A stretch of 64,000 bases of DNA from assembly GCA_964596775.1 (NCBI GenBank), contig CAZQVN010000002.1:124001-188000 (forward strand), written 5' to 3'. This stretch comes from CAZQVN01 sp964596775. GTDB lineage: Bacteria; Eisenbacteria; RBG-16-71-46; JABDJR01; JAWXBZ01. Made by a program: the position numbers and the translations under genes. Every line of letters starts with the position of its first letter. Within the stretch, counting starts at the first letter, position 1. This document shows, in pieces, positions 1 to 8,701 of this stretch. A model generated the notes under the pieces. The model saw nothing but the letters and a program-made list of their open reading frames with translations. It was not told the DNA's origin and ran no database searches.

Positions 1-2
1 CC

Positions 3-422
3 GGACCGGGCGCGCTGCAGGGAACCGTCGATCCGGAGGAGCCCGACCCGTCCGAGGTCATACCTATTCCCGAAGGGGAGGGGCTCGTGCTGACGTTCCG
101 GCTCATCCAGTTCGGGGTCACCTACCACGACAGCTGGCGCCGCGGTTTCATGGGTCCCCGAGTCATCGAGCGGCTCGCTTCCGTGAACCTGTTCACCCGT
201 CTCGTTTCGGGGAGCGCGGAGAACATTCTCTGGGTGGGCCAGGGGAAGTCCGAAAAGCTCGACATCGTCCCCCAGGCCAAGATCGACCTGCTCGAGGGGA
301 TGTCCTACCCGTTCCGGAAACCGGAAATCCGCCAGAAACCTCTGTCCCGTTTCCTGGAGCCGGTTCTCGTCTCCAGCATCATCGGCGGCCTCGTCTTTCT
401 TTTCTACACCAACCAGGACTGA
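3..422 (+). CDS. Tail-anchored hypothetical protein (5' partial)
   Basis: The reading frame is open from the first bases of the window, so the true start lies upstream; about 139 residues are visible. I do not recognise the family. The visible part is soluble and mixed in charge, with an acidic Pro/Glu-rich start, and ends in one hydrophobic segment (VLVSSIIGGLVFLFY) followed by only four residues, which suggests a C-terminal membrane anchor with the bulk of the protein on one side of the membrane. It is followed after 4 bases by a lipoprotein gene and probably shares its transcript. Function unknown. Confidence 0.6.
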   Translation, partial: GPGALQGTVDPEEPDPSEVIPIPEGEGLVLTFRLIQFGVTYHDSWRRGFMGPRVIERLASVNLFTRLVSGSAENILWVGQGKSEKLDIVPQAKIDLLEGMSYPFRKPEIRQKPLSRFLEPVLVSSIIGGLVFLFYTNQD

Positions 423-426
423 TGCC

Positions 427-1266
427 TTGATCCCAAACAGCGGCAAGCATGCTCTTCTCCGCGGTCTCTCGATCTGCCTGACGGCCGTTCTGCTGTCGGC
501 CTGCGCGGCGGGAAACCGGAAGTTCGACATTCCGCCGGGCGCCCAGGATCCATTGACCGAGGCCCGCGCCGACGTCGAGACAGGCAGCAACACCAGCGCG
601 ATCCTCAAGCTCACGACGTTTCTCCGGGACAATCCCGGGAGCGCGCTCGTCGACGAGGCGAAGTTCCTGCGCGGCCGCGCCTACCTGGCGGCCAAGGACC
701 GCGTCCTGGCCGCCGACGATTTCCAGCGCGTCCTTTCCGATTATCCGCAGAGCCGTTACGCGGCCCAGTCCTCGTACCTGCTCGCCGTCTGCTACGACGG
801 GCTGGCGCGACCGTCCCAGCTGGACCAGGACTGGACGGACAAGGCGATCGGCGCGTACCGGGGGTTCGCGGCACGCTACCCGGACCGGCCCGAGGCGGCG
901 GAAGCGAAAAAGCGCGCGGCCGAACTGACCTGCCGGCTGGGAAAAAAGGCATATGAAAACGGGATCCTCTACCTCCGGATGAACGCCCTGGAAGCCTCAC
1001 GGATCTACTTCCGGAAGTCGATGAACGATTACCCGGATTGCGAGTGGGCCTGCCGGTCCTCGATCGGGCTCGGCGAGGCGGACATCAAGTCGCGCCGGTG
1101 GGCGGATGCCATCGAGCATCTCGGAAAGGCCGCGAACGAGTGTTCCGACGCGGGCATCAAGGAAAAGGCACGAAAGCTCATGGACAAGGCTCGCGAGGGG
1201 ATGGCCGAAACGGCAGAGTCGGCGGCGGAGGTCCCGGGACAACCCGATTCGTCCAGAGCCCAGTAG
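427..1266 (+). CDS. BamD-like TPR lipoprotein
   Basis: A 279-residue protein read from a TTG start; no ATG in the right frame is available nearby. The N-terminus is a lipoprotein signal peptide with lipobox LLSAC near residue 26, so it should be lipidated. The body has repeated TPR-like helices with the FLRDNPGS, DYPQSRYA and RYPDRPEA spacing seen in BamD/YfiO and CpoB proteins. BamD is the outer-membrane-protein assembly lipoprotein. The best inference is a BamD-type assembly factor, but a generic TPR lipoprotein cannot be excluded without structure comparison. It ends 7 bases before nadD. Confidence 0.7.
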   Translation: MIPNSGKHALLRGLSICLTAVLLSACAAGNRKFDIPPGAQDPLTEARADVETGSNTSAILKLTTFLRDNPGSALVDEAKFLRGRAYLAAKDRVLAADDFQRVLSDYPQSRYAAQSSYLLAVCYDGLARPSQLDQDWTDKAIGAYRGFAARYPDRPEAAEAKKRAAELTCRLGKKAYENGILYLRMNALEASRIYFRKSMNDYPDCEWACRSSIGLGEADIKSRRWADAIEHLGKAANECSDAGIKEKARKLMDKAREGMAETAESAAEVPGQPDSSRAQ

Positions 1267-1273
1267 GTCCCCC

Positions 1274-1855
1274 GTGAGAGTCGGAGTCTTCGGTGGCACG
1301 TTCGACCCCGTTCACTGGGGGCACCTCGTCCTGGCCGAGGAGGCCCTGGCCGCCGCGGCCCTGGACCGGATCCTTTTCGTGCCCGCCGGGGTGCCGCCCC
1401 ACAAGAGCGGCAGGACCCTGACCGCCTACGGACATCGCCTCACGATGACCCGTCTGGCCGTGCAGGACACGCCGGAGTTCGAGGTTTCCGACGTCGAGTC
1501 GATAGGGGACGGACCCCACTACTCGCTGGACACGCTGAACCGCATTTCGGCTTCCCGCCCCGGCGACGAGATCCTGTTCCTCCTCGGGTCCGACAGCCTT
1601 CTCGATCTTCCCGGATGGCGCGATCCGTCCGGAATCGTCGAGCGGTATCCGCTGGTCGTGCTGCCGCGCCCCGGCTTCGATCCCGGCCGCGCCGATCCTT
1701 CCTGCCTCAAGCGGGCCACGATCGTTGCCGGGGTGAGCGTTTCCGTCTCCTCCACCCTTGTCCGCAGCCGCATCCGCGACGGCCGTTCCCCCCGCTTTCT
1801 CGTGCCGCCGCCGGTTCTCGATTACGCGCTGCGGAACGGCCTCTACGGACCATGA
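1274..1855 (+). CDS. nadD: Nicotinate-nucleotide adenylyltransferase
   Basis: Transfers AMP from ATP to nicotinate mononucleotide to make deamido-NAD in NAD synthesis. The start is the GTG at 1274, placing the nucleotidyltransferase motif GGTFDPVHWGHL at residues 7-18; the frame is open further upstream but that part overlaps the lipoprotein gene. The second family motif (SVSSTLVRSRIRDG) lies near the C-terminus. At 193 residues it has normal length. The stop overlaps the polA start in an ATGA, so translation is probably coupled. Confidence 0.93.
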   Translation: MRVGVFGGTFDPVHWGHLVLAEEALAAAALDRILFVPAGVPPHKSGRTLTAYGHRLTMTRLAVQDTPEFEVSDVESIGDGPHYSLDTLNRISASRPGDEILFLLGSDSLLDLPGWRDPSGIVERYPLVVLPRPGFDPGRADPSCLKRATIVAGVSVSVSSTLVRSRIRDGRSPRFLVPPPVLDYALRNGLYGP

Positions 1856-4737
1856 GCGCCCCGGCCCGGGACGGGAAAGCCCGGCTGTTCCTCGTGGACG
1901 GCTCGGCGCTGGCCTACCGGTCGTTCTTCGCGCTGGGCCGCACTCCCCTCACCACGTCCTCCGGCGAGCTGACGGGGGCCGTTCTCGGTTTCGCGAACAC
2001 GGTCTGGGGACTCATCCGCGACCATCACCCGGAATACCTTGCCGTCGTCTTCGACACGAAGGCGCCGACGTTCCGGCATGAGGCGTACCCGGAGTACAAG
2101 GCCACGCGAAAGAAGATGCCGGAGGAACTGTCCGCCCAGTATCCGCGGATCTTCGAGGTGATCGAAACATGGCCCCTGCCCCTGCTTCGCCGGGAGGGGG
2201 TGGAAGCCGACGACATCATGGGATCGTACGCCGCGCAGTGTGCCGGCCCCGACCTGGACGTCGTGCTGGTGTCGGGCGACAAGGATTTCTGCCAGACCGT
2301 CTCGGGGCATGTGAAGATGCTGAATCCCGGGCGCGGCGGCCCGTCCGGCACCGGCGTGCACTGGCTCGGCCCGGACGAGGTCGCGGAGCGCTTCGGGGTG
2401 CCGCCGTCCGCGGTGATCGACGTTCTGGCGCTCATGGGGGACAGCTCGGACAACGTGCCCGGTGTCCCCGGCGTGGGGGAGAAGACCGCGTCGGCGCTCA
2501 TCGCGGAGTACGGGAGCCTCGAGAAACTCTACGCGTCCCTCGACGGTCTGTCCCGGAAGGCGCTGCGCGCAAAGCTCGAGGAGCACCGCGAACTCGCGTT
2601 TCTTTCGAAGAGGCTGGTGACGATCAAGACCGATGTGGAGCTGCCCGCATCGCTCGACGAGTTGCGGCTCCGGCCCCCCTCCCCGGAACTCGTTCGCCTC
2701 TTCCGCGACCTGGAATTCGGCCGGCTGGCCCGGGAGGCGGAAATACAGTCCGCGGAGTCCCGGGACGGGGCGACCGGCTCCGCCCCGGGACGGGCGCCCG
2801 TGTCCCGCGGAAAGGCGGGGTCGCCGGCATCCGGAAGCGCCGTGGCGGGTCCCACCTCCGCGGAGGCCGGAGCCCCGAACCGGCCGGCGCCCGGCGAGAA
2901 TCTGAACCTGTTCGATCCCGTCGAGGAGATCGCCCCCGCCGCGCCCCGGTCCGCGTGGACGGTCGCCGTCGACGCCGCCGCGCTCGATCGGCTGGCGCGA
3001 ACGATCGAGGAATCGGGACGCGTGGCCCTGCACGTGGAAGCTGACGACGGGGATCCGATGCGCGCCGGGCTTCTCGGCTTGGGACTTGCTCCGGAGGGGT
3101 CGGACGCCGTCTATGTGCCGCTCGGGCATGCCTGCGGCGGAAACGCGGACCTCGGGATGGTGCGGGAGCGTCTCGGCCCCCTGCTTTCGGGAGGCGCGGT
3201 CGCGATCACCGGCCACGACCTGAAGGCCGGGCTGGTGACGCTGGATCGCCACGGCCTGAAGGTGACCGCCCCGTCGTTCGACACGTGCATCGCGTCCTAT
3301 CTTCTGGATTCGGAGCGATCGCACGACCTCGGCCGGCTGTCCCAGTCCGAACTGGGGACGAGCCCGGCGGCGCGCACGGACCTCCTTGGCAAGGGCGCGC
3401 GCAAACGGGCGCCGGCGGATCTGACGGCGGCCGAGGGAGCCGCGCTGGCGGCCGGGGGAGCGGCGGCGGCGCGCGACCTCGCCGGGCCGTTTCGCTCCGA
3501 ACTGGCAACCCGCAATCTCGAGGAGCTGTTTTCCGGCGTGGAGATGCCGCTGCTCCAGGTGCTGCGGCTCATGGAGGAGACCGGGGTGGTCCTCGATACC
3601 GCGTTCCTCGGGGACATGTCGGAGCGGATGGGGCGGTCGATCGCGGGATTCGAGCAGCGGGCTCACGAGGCGGCCGGGGAGCCCTTCAACCTGAACTCTC
3701 CGCCCCAGCTCGCGAAGATCCTGTTCGAAAAGCTCGGGCTCCGGAAAGCGCGCAGGACGAAGACCGGATACTCCACCGACAGCGACGTTCTCGAGGAACT
3801 CGCCGGCGATCATCCGCTGCCCGGAATCGTTCTCGAGTACCGACAGATCATGAAACTCAAGTCCACGTATGTCGACGCCCTGCCCCGCCTCGTTCATCCG
3901 GACACCGGCCGGCTGCACACCTCGTTCAACCAGACGGTGGCGGCCACCGGGCGGCTCTCCTCGTCCAACCCGAACCTGCAGAACATTCCGATTCGAACGG
4001 AGCTCGGACGCGAAATCCGCCGTTCCTTCGTCGCCGGCCCCGGGGCCAGGCTGATCTCGCTGGACTACTCGCAGGTGGAACTCCGGATCATGGCCCACAT
4101 TTCCGGTGACGAACGTCTCATCGAATACTTCCGGCGCGGCGTCGACGTCCACCGCGAAACGGCGGCCTCGCTCTACGACGTGACCGCGGCCGAGGTCACC
4201 CCGGAACAGCGCGCCGCGGCCAAGACCGTCAACTTCGGCATCATGTACGGGCAGGGCGCCGTCGGCCTGGCCCGGCAGATCGGCGTGACGCGCGAGGAAG
4301 CCGCGAGGTTCATCGATGCCTACCGCGCCCGCTTTCCCGGCGTGGACCGGTTCCTCGAGTCGACGATCGCCGACGGGATCCGGAACGGCTACGTGACGAC
4401 GCTGCTGAATCGCCGCCGCTACCTTCCGAATCTCCGCAGCAACCACGGCCGGTTCCGATCGGAAGCCGAGCGCATGGCCGTCAACACCCCGATCCAGGGT
4501 ACCGCCGCCGATCTCATCAAGGTGGCGATGGTCCGGGTGCACCGCGAACTCGCCGCGACGTTTCCGCGCGCGCGACTCCTGCTCCAGGTGCACGACGAAC
4601 TCCTGCTCGAGGCGCCCGCGGAGGAAGCCGATGCCGTGGCCGCCCGGGTCAGGACGATCATGGAGACGGCGATGGACCTGACCGTGCCCGTCGTCGTCGA
4701 TACGGGCGTCGGCGCGGACTGGTTCAGCATTCACTGA
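1852..4737 (+). CDS. polA: DNA polymerase I
   Basis: A 961-residue family A DNA polymerase for gap filling and primer removal. The N-terminal ~300 residues form the 5'-3' nuclease (LFLVDGSALAYRSFF, GDSSDNVPGVPGVGEKTA). A Pro/Ala-rich linker precedes a 3'-5' exonuclease-like domain (about 365-540). The polymerase domain has motif A DYSQVELR (Asp about 738), O-helix K791, F795 and Y799, and motif C VHDELLLEAP (about 913-922). In the exonuclease domain the first metal-binding Asp is His (about 394; the adjacent Glu 396 remains) and the Exo II Asp is Gly (about 460), so proofreading is probably lost. The start at 1852 overlaps the nadD stop. Confidence 0.97.
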   Translation: MSAPARDGKARLFLVDGSALAYRSFFALGRTPLTTSSGELTGAVLGFANTVWGLIRDHHPEYLAVVFDTKAPTFRHEAYPEYKATRKKMPEELSAQYPRIFEVIETWPLPLLRREGVEADDIMGSYAAQCAGPDLDVVLVSGDKDFCQTVSGHVKMLNPGRGGPSGTGVHWLGPDEVAERFGVPPSAVIDVLALMGDSSDNVPGVPGVGEKTASALIAEYGSLEKLYASLDGLSRKALRAKLEEHRELAFLSKRLVTIKTDVELPASLDELRLRPPSPELVRLFRDLEFGRLAREAEIQSAESRDGATGSAPGRAPVSRGKAGSPASGSAVAGPTSAEAGAPNRPAPGENLNLFDPVEEIAPAAPRSAWTVAVDAAALDRLARTIEESGRVALHVEADDGDPMRAGLLGLGLAPEGSDAVYVPLGHACGGNADLGMVRERLGPLLSGGAVAITGHDLKAGLVTLDRHGLKVTAPSFDTCIASYLLDSERSHDLGRLSQSELGTSPAARTDLLGKGARKRAPADLTAAEGAALAAGGAAAARDLAGPFRSELATRNLEELFSGVEMPLLQVLRLMEETGVVLDTAFLGDMSERMGRSIAGFEQRAHEAAGEPFNLNSPPQLAKILFEKLGLRKARRTKTGYSTDSDVLEELAGDHPLPGIVLEYRQIMKLKSTYVDALPRLVHPDTGRLHTSFNQTVAATGRLSSSNPNLQNIPIRTELGREIRRSFVAGPGARLISLDYSQVELRIMAHISGDERLIEYFRRGVDVHRETAASLYDVTAAEVTPEQRAAAKTVNFGIMYGQGAVGLARQIGVTREEAARFIDAYRARFPGVDRFLESTIADGIRNGYVTTLLNRRRYLPNLRSNHGRFRSEAERMAVNTPIQGTAADLIKVAMVRVHRELAATFPRARLLLQVHDELLLEAPAEEADAVAARVRTIMETAMDLTVPVVVDTGVGADWFSIH

Positions 4738-4754
4738 AGTGGCCAGGCCCGGCC

Positions 4755-4783
4755 TTGAGGCCCGCTGCCCATATCCCTATAGT
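4755..4783 (+). promoter_or_regulatory. Promoter for coaE (near-leaderless)
   Basis: TTGAGG (4755-4760), 17-base spacer, TATAGT (4778-4783). The expected transcription start is about 4790, only one or two bases before the coaE ATG at 4792, and no Shine-Dalgarno sequence precedes that ATG. Seen in sequence; activity is inferred. Confidence 0.6.
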
Positions 4784-4791
4784 GTCCGCGC

Positions 4792-5439
4792 ATGATCCTT
4801 GTCGGTCTTACGGGCTCCATCGCCTCGGGGAAGTCGCTCGTGGCTTCGCTGTGGGCGGAACGAGGAGCGGTCGTGGTCGACGCGGACCGCGTGGGGCACG
4901 ATGTGATCGCTCCGGGGGGCGCGGCGTTCGAGGGCGTCGTTCATGCGTTCGGCGAGGAGATACGCGGAACGGGCGGGGAGATCGACCGGAAGAAACTGGG
5001 GCAGATCGTCTTTGCCGACCCGGATCGGATGAGGGAGCTGGAAGCGATCGTGCATCCGGCTCTTCTGGCGGAGCTCGAACGGCGCATCCATGACGCCGCC
5101 GTTTCGGGCGCCCGGGTCATTGTCGTCGACGCGGCGCTGATCTACGAGTTCGGAATCGAGGACTCCTTCGATCTCGTCGTCTGCGTCACGACTCCGCCGG
5201 AGGCGCAACTCGAGCGCCTGATCGGCCGGGGGTTGTCCGCGGAGGAGGGCCGCAGGCGCATCGCGGCCCAGCTGCCCGCGGCCGCCAAGGTGTCGCGGGC
5301 AGGGCTGGTCATAGACAACAGCGGCGACCGCGCGGCGCTTCGGGCGTCCGCCGACTGCGCCTGGAACCATATAATGAACATGACGCAACGGCCGGGAACC
5401 GCGCCGATCCGTCTCACCAGAAAGGACCCACCATCATGA
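4792..5439 (+). CDS. coaE: Dephospho-CoA kinase
   Basis: Phosphorylates the 3'-hydroxyl of dephospho-CoA, the last step of CoA synthesis. The P-loop GLTGSIASGKS is at residues 5-15, followed by the DADRVGHDV motif and the IVHPALL stretch typical of CoaE; 215 residues is slightly long for the family because of a C-terminal tail. A consensus-like promoter sits so close upstream that the mRNA may lack a leader, and there is no ribosome-binding site. The stop overlaps the prfB start (ATGA). Confidence 0.95.
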   Translation: MILVGLTGSIASGKSLVASLWAERGAVVVDADRVGHDVIAPGGAAFEGVVHAFGEEIRGTGGEIDRKKLGQIVFADPDRMRELEAIVHPALLAELERRIHDAAVSGARVIVVDAALIYEFGIEDSFDLVVCVTTPPEAQLERLIGRGLSAEEGRRRIAAQLPAAAKVSRAGLVIDNSGDRAALRASADCAWNHIMNMTQRPGTAPIRLTRKDPPS

Positions 5440-6537
5440 CCGTCGATGTCCTGGAATTGAAGAAAAGCCTGTCTTCCCTCAGCGAGCGCCTGGAAACGCT
5501 CCGAGGTTATCTTTGACGTCGATCACAAGGCGGAAGTCGTAGCGGAACTCGAGGGACGGATGGCCGCCCCGGGTTTCTGGGACAGGCCCGAGGCGGCCCG
5601 CAAGGTGATTGCCGAATTGAAGACCGCCCGCCGGACGCTCGAGGACTGGAAGAGCCTCAGCACGGAGTGCCGGGACACCATGGACCTCCTGGACATGGCC
5701 GAGGCCGAGGAGGACGAAGCCACGCTCAAGGACCTTCTCGGCGCCTCGCGGAAGCTCGAGACCGGCGTGGAGAACTTCGAACTCCGCTCGTTCCTCTCGG
5801 GCGAGGACGACGCGCTCTCCGCCATCGTGTCGATACATCCCGGCGCGGGGGGAACCGAGAGCCAGGACTGGGCGGACATGCTCTACCGCATGTATCTGCG
5901 CTGGATGGAAAAGAACGGGTTCGAAGTGAACGTTCTCGATTACCAGGCCGCCGAGGAGGCGGGGATCAAGGACGCCTCGTTCGAAGTGCTCGGAGAGTAC
6001 GCGTACGGCTATCTCAAGGGGGAGAGCGGCGTGCATCGGCTCGTCCGCATCAGTCCGTTCGACGCGGCCAAGCGCCGCCACACGTCCTTCGCATCGGTGT
6101 TCGTCTATCCGCTCGTGGACGACACGATCGAGATCACGATCAACGAGGCCGACCTGCGCATCGACACGTTCCGGGCATCCGGTGCGGGAGGGCAGCACGT
6201 CAACAAGACCAGTTCGGCGATCCGGCTCACCCACAACCCGACCGGGATCGTGGTGAGCTGCCAGAGCGAGCGCAGCCAGCATCGCAACAAGGAGTCGGCG
6301 ATGAAGATCCTCAAGGCCCGCCTCTACATGCGCCAGCGCGAGGAGGACCAGAAGAAGATGGACGCGCTGCTCGACAGCCAGAAGGAAATCGCCTGGGGCA
6401 GCCAGATCCGTTCCTATGTCTTTCAACCGTATACCATGGTCAAGGACCACCGGACGAACTTCGAGATTTCCGACGTCAACCGGGTGATGGACGGGGATCT
6501 CAATCCGTTCATCGACGCGTGGCTCCGGAAGAAGTGA
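5436..6537 (+). CDS. prfB: Peptide chain release factor 2 (programmed +1 frameshift)
   Basis: Recognises UGA and UAA stop codons and releases the peptide. Translation starts at the ATG at 5436 and runs 26 codons to an in-frame TGA at 5514-5516. At the CTTTGAC site the ribosome shifts +1, so the coding sequence is join(5436..5513, 5515..6537), giving 366 residues, the usual RF2 length. A Shine-Dalgarno-like GAGG lies just upstream of the shift site, as in Escherichia coli. The anticodon-like SPF motif and the catalytic GGQ (residues about 251-253) are present. It is classic autoregulation, not a broken gene: low RF2 favours the shift. Confidence 0.96.
5506..5517 (+). promoter_or_regulatory. 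prfB programmed frameshift site
   Basis: The end of the GAGG element and the slippery CTT followed by T and GAC: the zero frame reads a stop, the +1 frame continues into RF2. Well-known autoregulatory element; here the sequence matches the classical CTTTGAC heptamer. Confidence 0.93.
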
Positions 6538-6563
6538 GCGGTCAACACCGAATCGAGGAGATG

Positions 6564-7940
6564 ATGAACCCTGATATTTTTCGTGAGTACGACATCCGCG
6601 GGATCGCCGACCGTGATCTCGCCGATCCCGACGTGGAGACGATCGGACGTGCCCTGGGCACGTTCTATCGACGGAACGGCGCGCGCCGAATCGTCGTCGG
6701 CCAGGACGTCCGGCTGACGTCGCCGCGCATCGCCGGAGCTCTGTCCCGGGGACTGAACGCCGCCGGCATCGACGTCGTGCGGATCGGCACCGTCCCCACG
6801 CCGGCCGTGTACTTCGCGATTCACCAGTGGAACATGGACGGCGGAGTTTCCGTGACCGGGAGCCACAACCCGATCGAGTTCAACGGATTCAAGATGAACC
6901 TCGGCACGGCGTCCATCTTCGGTACGGATATCAGGGAGCTCAGGCAGATCGCGGAATCCGGCCGGTTCGAATCGGGCGCCGGGACGTCCGAGGATCGGGA
7001 CATCCGCCCGGAGTACAACGCGATCCTCAGGGAGAAGCTGTCCATCCCGAAACCGCTGCACGTGGTCATCGACGCCGGCAACGGGTGCGGCGGGCCGTTC
7101 GGGCCGGCCCTGTTCCGCGATCTCGGCTGTCGCGTCGAGGAGCTGTACACGGAGCCCGACGGGCGCTTTCCGAATCACCTGCCGGATCCCACGGTCCCCG
7201 CGCTGATCAAGGACCTGATCGCCAGGGTCAAGTCCTCCGGTGCCGACATCGGAATCGGCTACGACGGCGACGCGGACCGGGTCGGCCTGGTGGACAACAC
7301 GGGACGCGTCGTCTGGGGCGATCAGCTCCTGGCCCTCTCCGCCGCGGACCTCCTGTCCCGGAAGCCGGGTTCCAAGGTGATCTTCGAGGTCAAGTGCTCG
7401 CAGGCGGTGGCCGACTGGATCACGAAGCACGGAGGCACGCCGATCCTCTGGAAGACCGGCCATTCGCTCATCAAGGCGAAGATGAAGGAGGAAGGGGCCC
7501 TGCTGGCCGGGGAGATGTCGGGGCACATGTTCTTCGCCGAGGACTGGTACGGTTTCGACGATGCACTGTACGCCTCGGCGCGGATCGCCGGTTTCGTTGC
7601 CGGCTCCGGGAAGTCGCTCGCCGAACTGGTGGATGAGCTGCCGCACTACGAATCGACGCCGGAAATGCGGTTCGAGTGCGAGGACCGGAAGAAGTTCGAC
7701 GTCGTGAAGGAAGTGATCGAACACTTCCGGAAGACCCGGGAGGTCATCGACGTGGACGGGGCCCGGGTCCTGTTCGGGGACGGCTGGGGACTGGTTCGCG
7801 CTTCCAACACCCAGCCGGTGCTCGTCGTGCGGTTCGAAGCCCGGACTCCGGAAAGGCTCCAGGCCATCCAGTCCGAAGTCCTCGACTACCTCAAGAGCTT
7901 TCCGGCCGTGAACCTCGAGGCCGGTCCGGCGGGTCATTGA
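6564..7940 (+). CDS. Phosphomannomutase/phosphoglucomutase
   Basis: Interconverts hexose 6- and 1-phosphates via a phosphoserine, feeding sugar nucleotides for the envelope. A 458-residue alpha-D-phosphohexomutase of the AlgC/ManB type: catalytic serine in TGSHNP (Ser about 100), metal-binding loop DGDADR (about 234-239), sugar-binding GEMSGH, and phosphate-binding SNTQPV near the C-terminus. Two ATG codons are adjacent (6561 and 6564); the second has the better spacing from GAGGAG. Whether it prefers mannose or glucose phosphates cannot be told from sequence. The stop overlaps the TTG start of the next gene. Confidence 0.9.
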   Translation: MNPDIFREYDIRGIADRDLADPDVETIGRALGTFYRRNGARRIVVGQDVRLTSPRIAGALSRGLNAAGIDVVRIGTVPTPAVYFAIHQWNMDGGVSVTGSHNPIEFNGFKMNLGTASIFGTDIRELRQIAESGRFESGAGTSEDRDIRPEYNAILREKLSIPKPLHVVIDAGNGCGGPFGPALFRDLGCRVEELYTEPDGRFPNHLPDPTVPALIKDLIARVKSSGADIGIGYDGDADRVGLVDNTGRVVWGDQLLALSAADLLSRKPGSKVIFEVKCSQAVADWITKHGGTPILWKTGHSLIKAKMKEEGALLAGEMSGHMFFAEDWYGFDDALYASARIAGFVAGSGKSLAELVDELPHYESTPEMRFECEDRKKFDVVKEVIEHFRKTREVIDVDGARVLFGDGWGLVRASNTQPVLVVRFEARTPERLQAIQSEVLDYLKSFPAVNLEAGPAGH

Positions 7941-8578
7941 CGGCATCGACCGGGCACAGGCCGCTCGGGGCCGCGTATTACCGGAAACCATGCCTGGACC
8001 TGGCGCGGTCCCTCCTCGGCAAGCTGCTGCTCCGGAACACCGGCAGGGGGCCCGTCGGTGGGTACATCGTCGAGGTGGAAGCCTACATCGGCGAGGCCGA
8101 TCCGGCCTGTCACGCGGCCTCCGGACGCACGACCCGAAACGAGGTGATGTACGGCCGTTCGGGCAGGGCCTACGTGTATTTCACCTACGGCATGCATCAC
8201 TGCTTCAACGTCGTGTGCGGCCGCGAGGGTGTTCCGGAGGCTGTTCTTGTGCGGGCGATCGAACCCGTCTTCGGGATATCGGTCATGAGACGGAATCGAG
8301 GAAAATCGATCCGGGATCTTGACCTGGCCCGCGGGCCGGCCCGATTATGCAAGGCGCTGGGGCTGGACGGTCGCGCAAACGGCGCCGATCTTCTCAAGGG
8401 CCCCGTTTTCATAGCCCGCGGTCGAGCGGTGCCCCGGATCCTCGGGGTTTCCGCCCGGGTCGGGATCAGCAGGGGGGCGGACAAGCCCTGGCGTTTTTTC
8501 GATGCCGAGAGCCCCTTCGTCAGCCCGGGCAAACCCGGTCCCGCAAGGAGATCCAGGCGGTCCGGGCACGTTTCATGA
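7937..8578 (+). CDS. DNA-3-methyladenine glycosylase (AAG/MPG family)
   Basis: Removes alkylated purines in base-excision repair. A 213-residue protein of the mammalian-type AAG fold: LGKLLLR, IVEVEAYIGEADPACHA (with the catalytic Glu), YFTYGMHHCFNVV and the C-terminal WRFFDAESPFVS. The only sensible start is the TTG at 7937, which overlaps the preceding stop (TTGA); the next Met lies beyond the active site. Translation is probably coupled to the mutase gene. Confidence 0.88.
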   Translation: MTASTGHRPLGAAYYRKPCLDLARSLLGKLLLRNTGRGPVGGYIVEVEAYIGEADPACHAASGRTTRNEVMYGRSGRAYVYFTYGMHHCFNVVCGREGVPEAVLVRAIEPVFGISVMRRNRGKSIRDLDLARGPARLCKALGLDGRANGADLLKGPVFIARGRAVPRILGVSARVGISRGADKPWRFFDAESPFVSPGKPGPARRSRRSGHVS

Positions 8579-8592
8579 GGGAGAATTTTTCG

Positions 8593-8621
8593 TTGACACG
8601 GATCGGTATCCCGGCTAAGTT
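8593..8621 (+). promoter_or_regulatory. Possible promoter
   Basis: TTGACA (8593-8598), 17-base spacer, TAAGTT (8616-8621), 80 bases before the lipoprotein gene at 8702. The -35 is perfect, the -10 weak. Confidence 0.45.
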
Positions 8622-8701
8622 CTTTTGCCAGCAGGGTTCTCAGTAACGCCGATCTTCCCCCCTCGTCAATCAGTCCCACGCTACAGAGGACACGGAAGTA
8701 T

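Noticed and set aside
1843..4734. Long open frame on the minus strand opposite polA
   Set aside because: It is antisense to a gene with all polymerase motifs; such frames arise from high GC at third codon positions. The product has no recognisable motif.
5514..5516. In-frame stop near the start of prfB as evidence for a pseudogene
   Set aside because: It is the classical programmed frameshift of release factor 2; the downstream frame is intact and of normal length.
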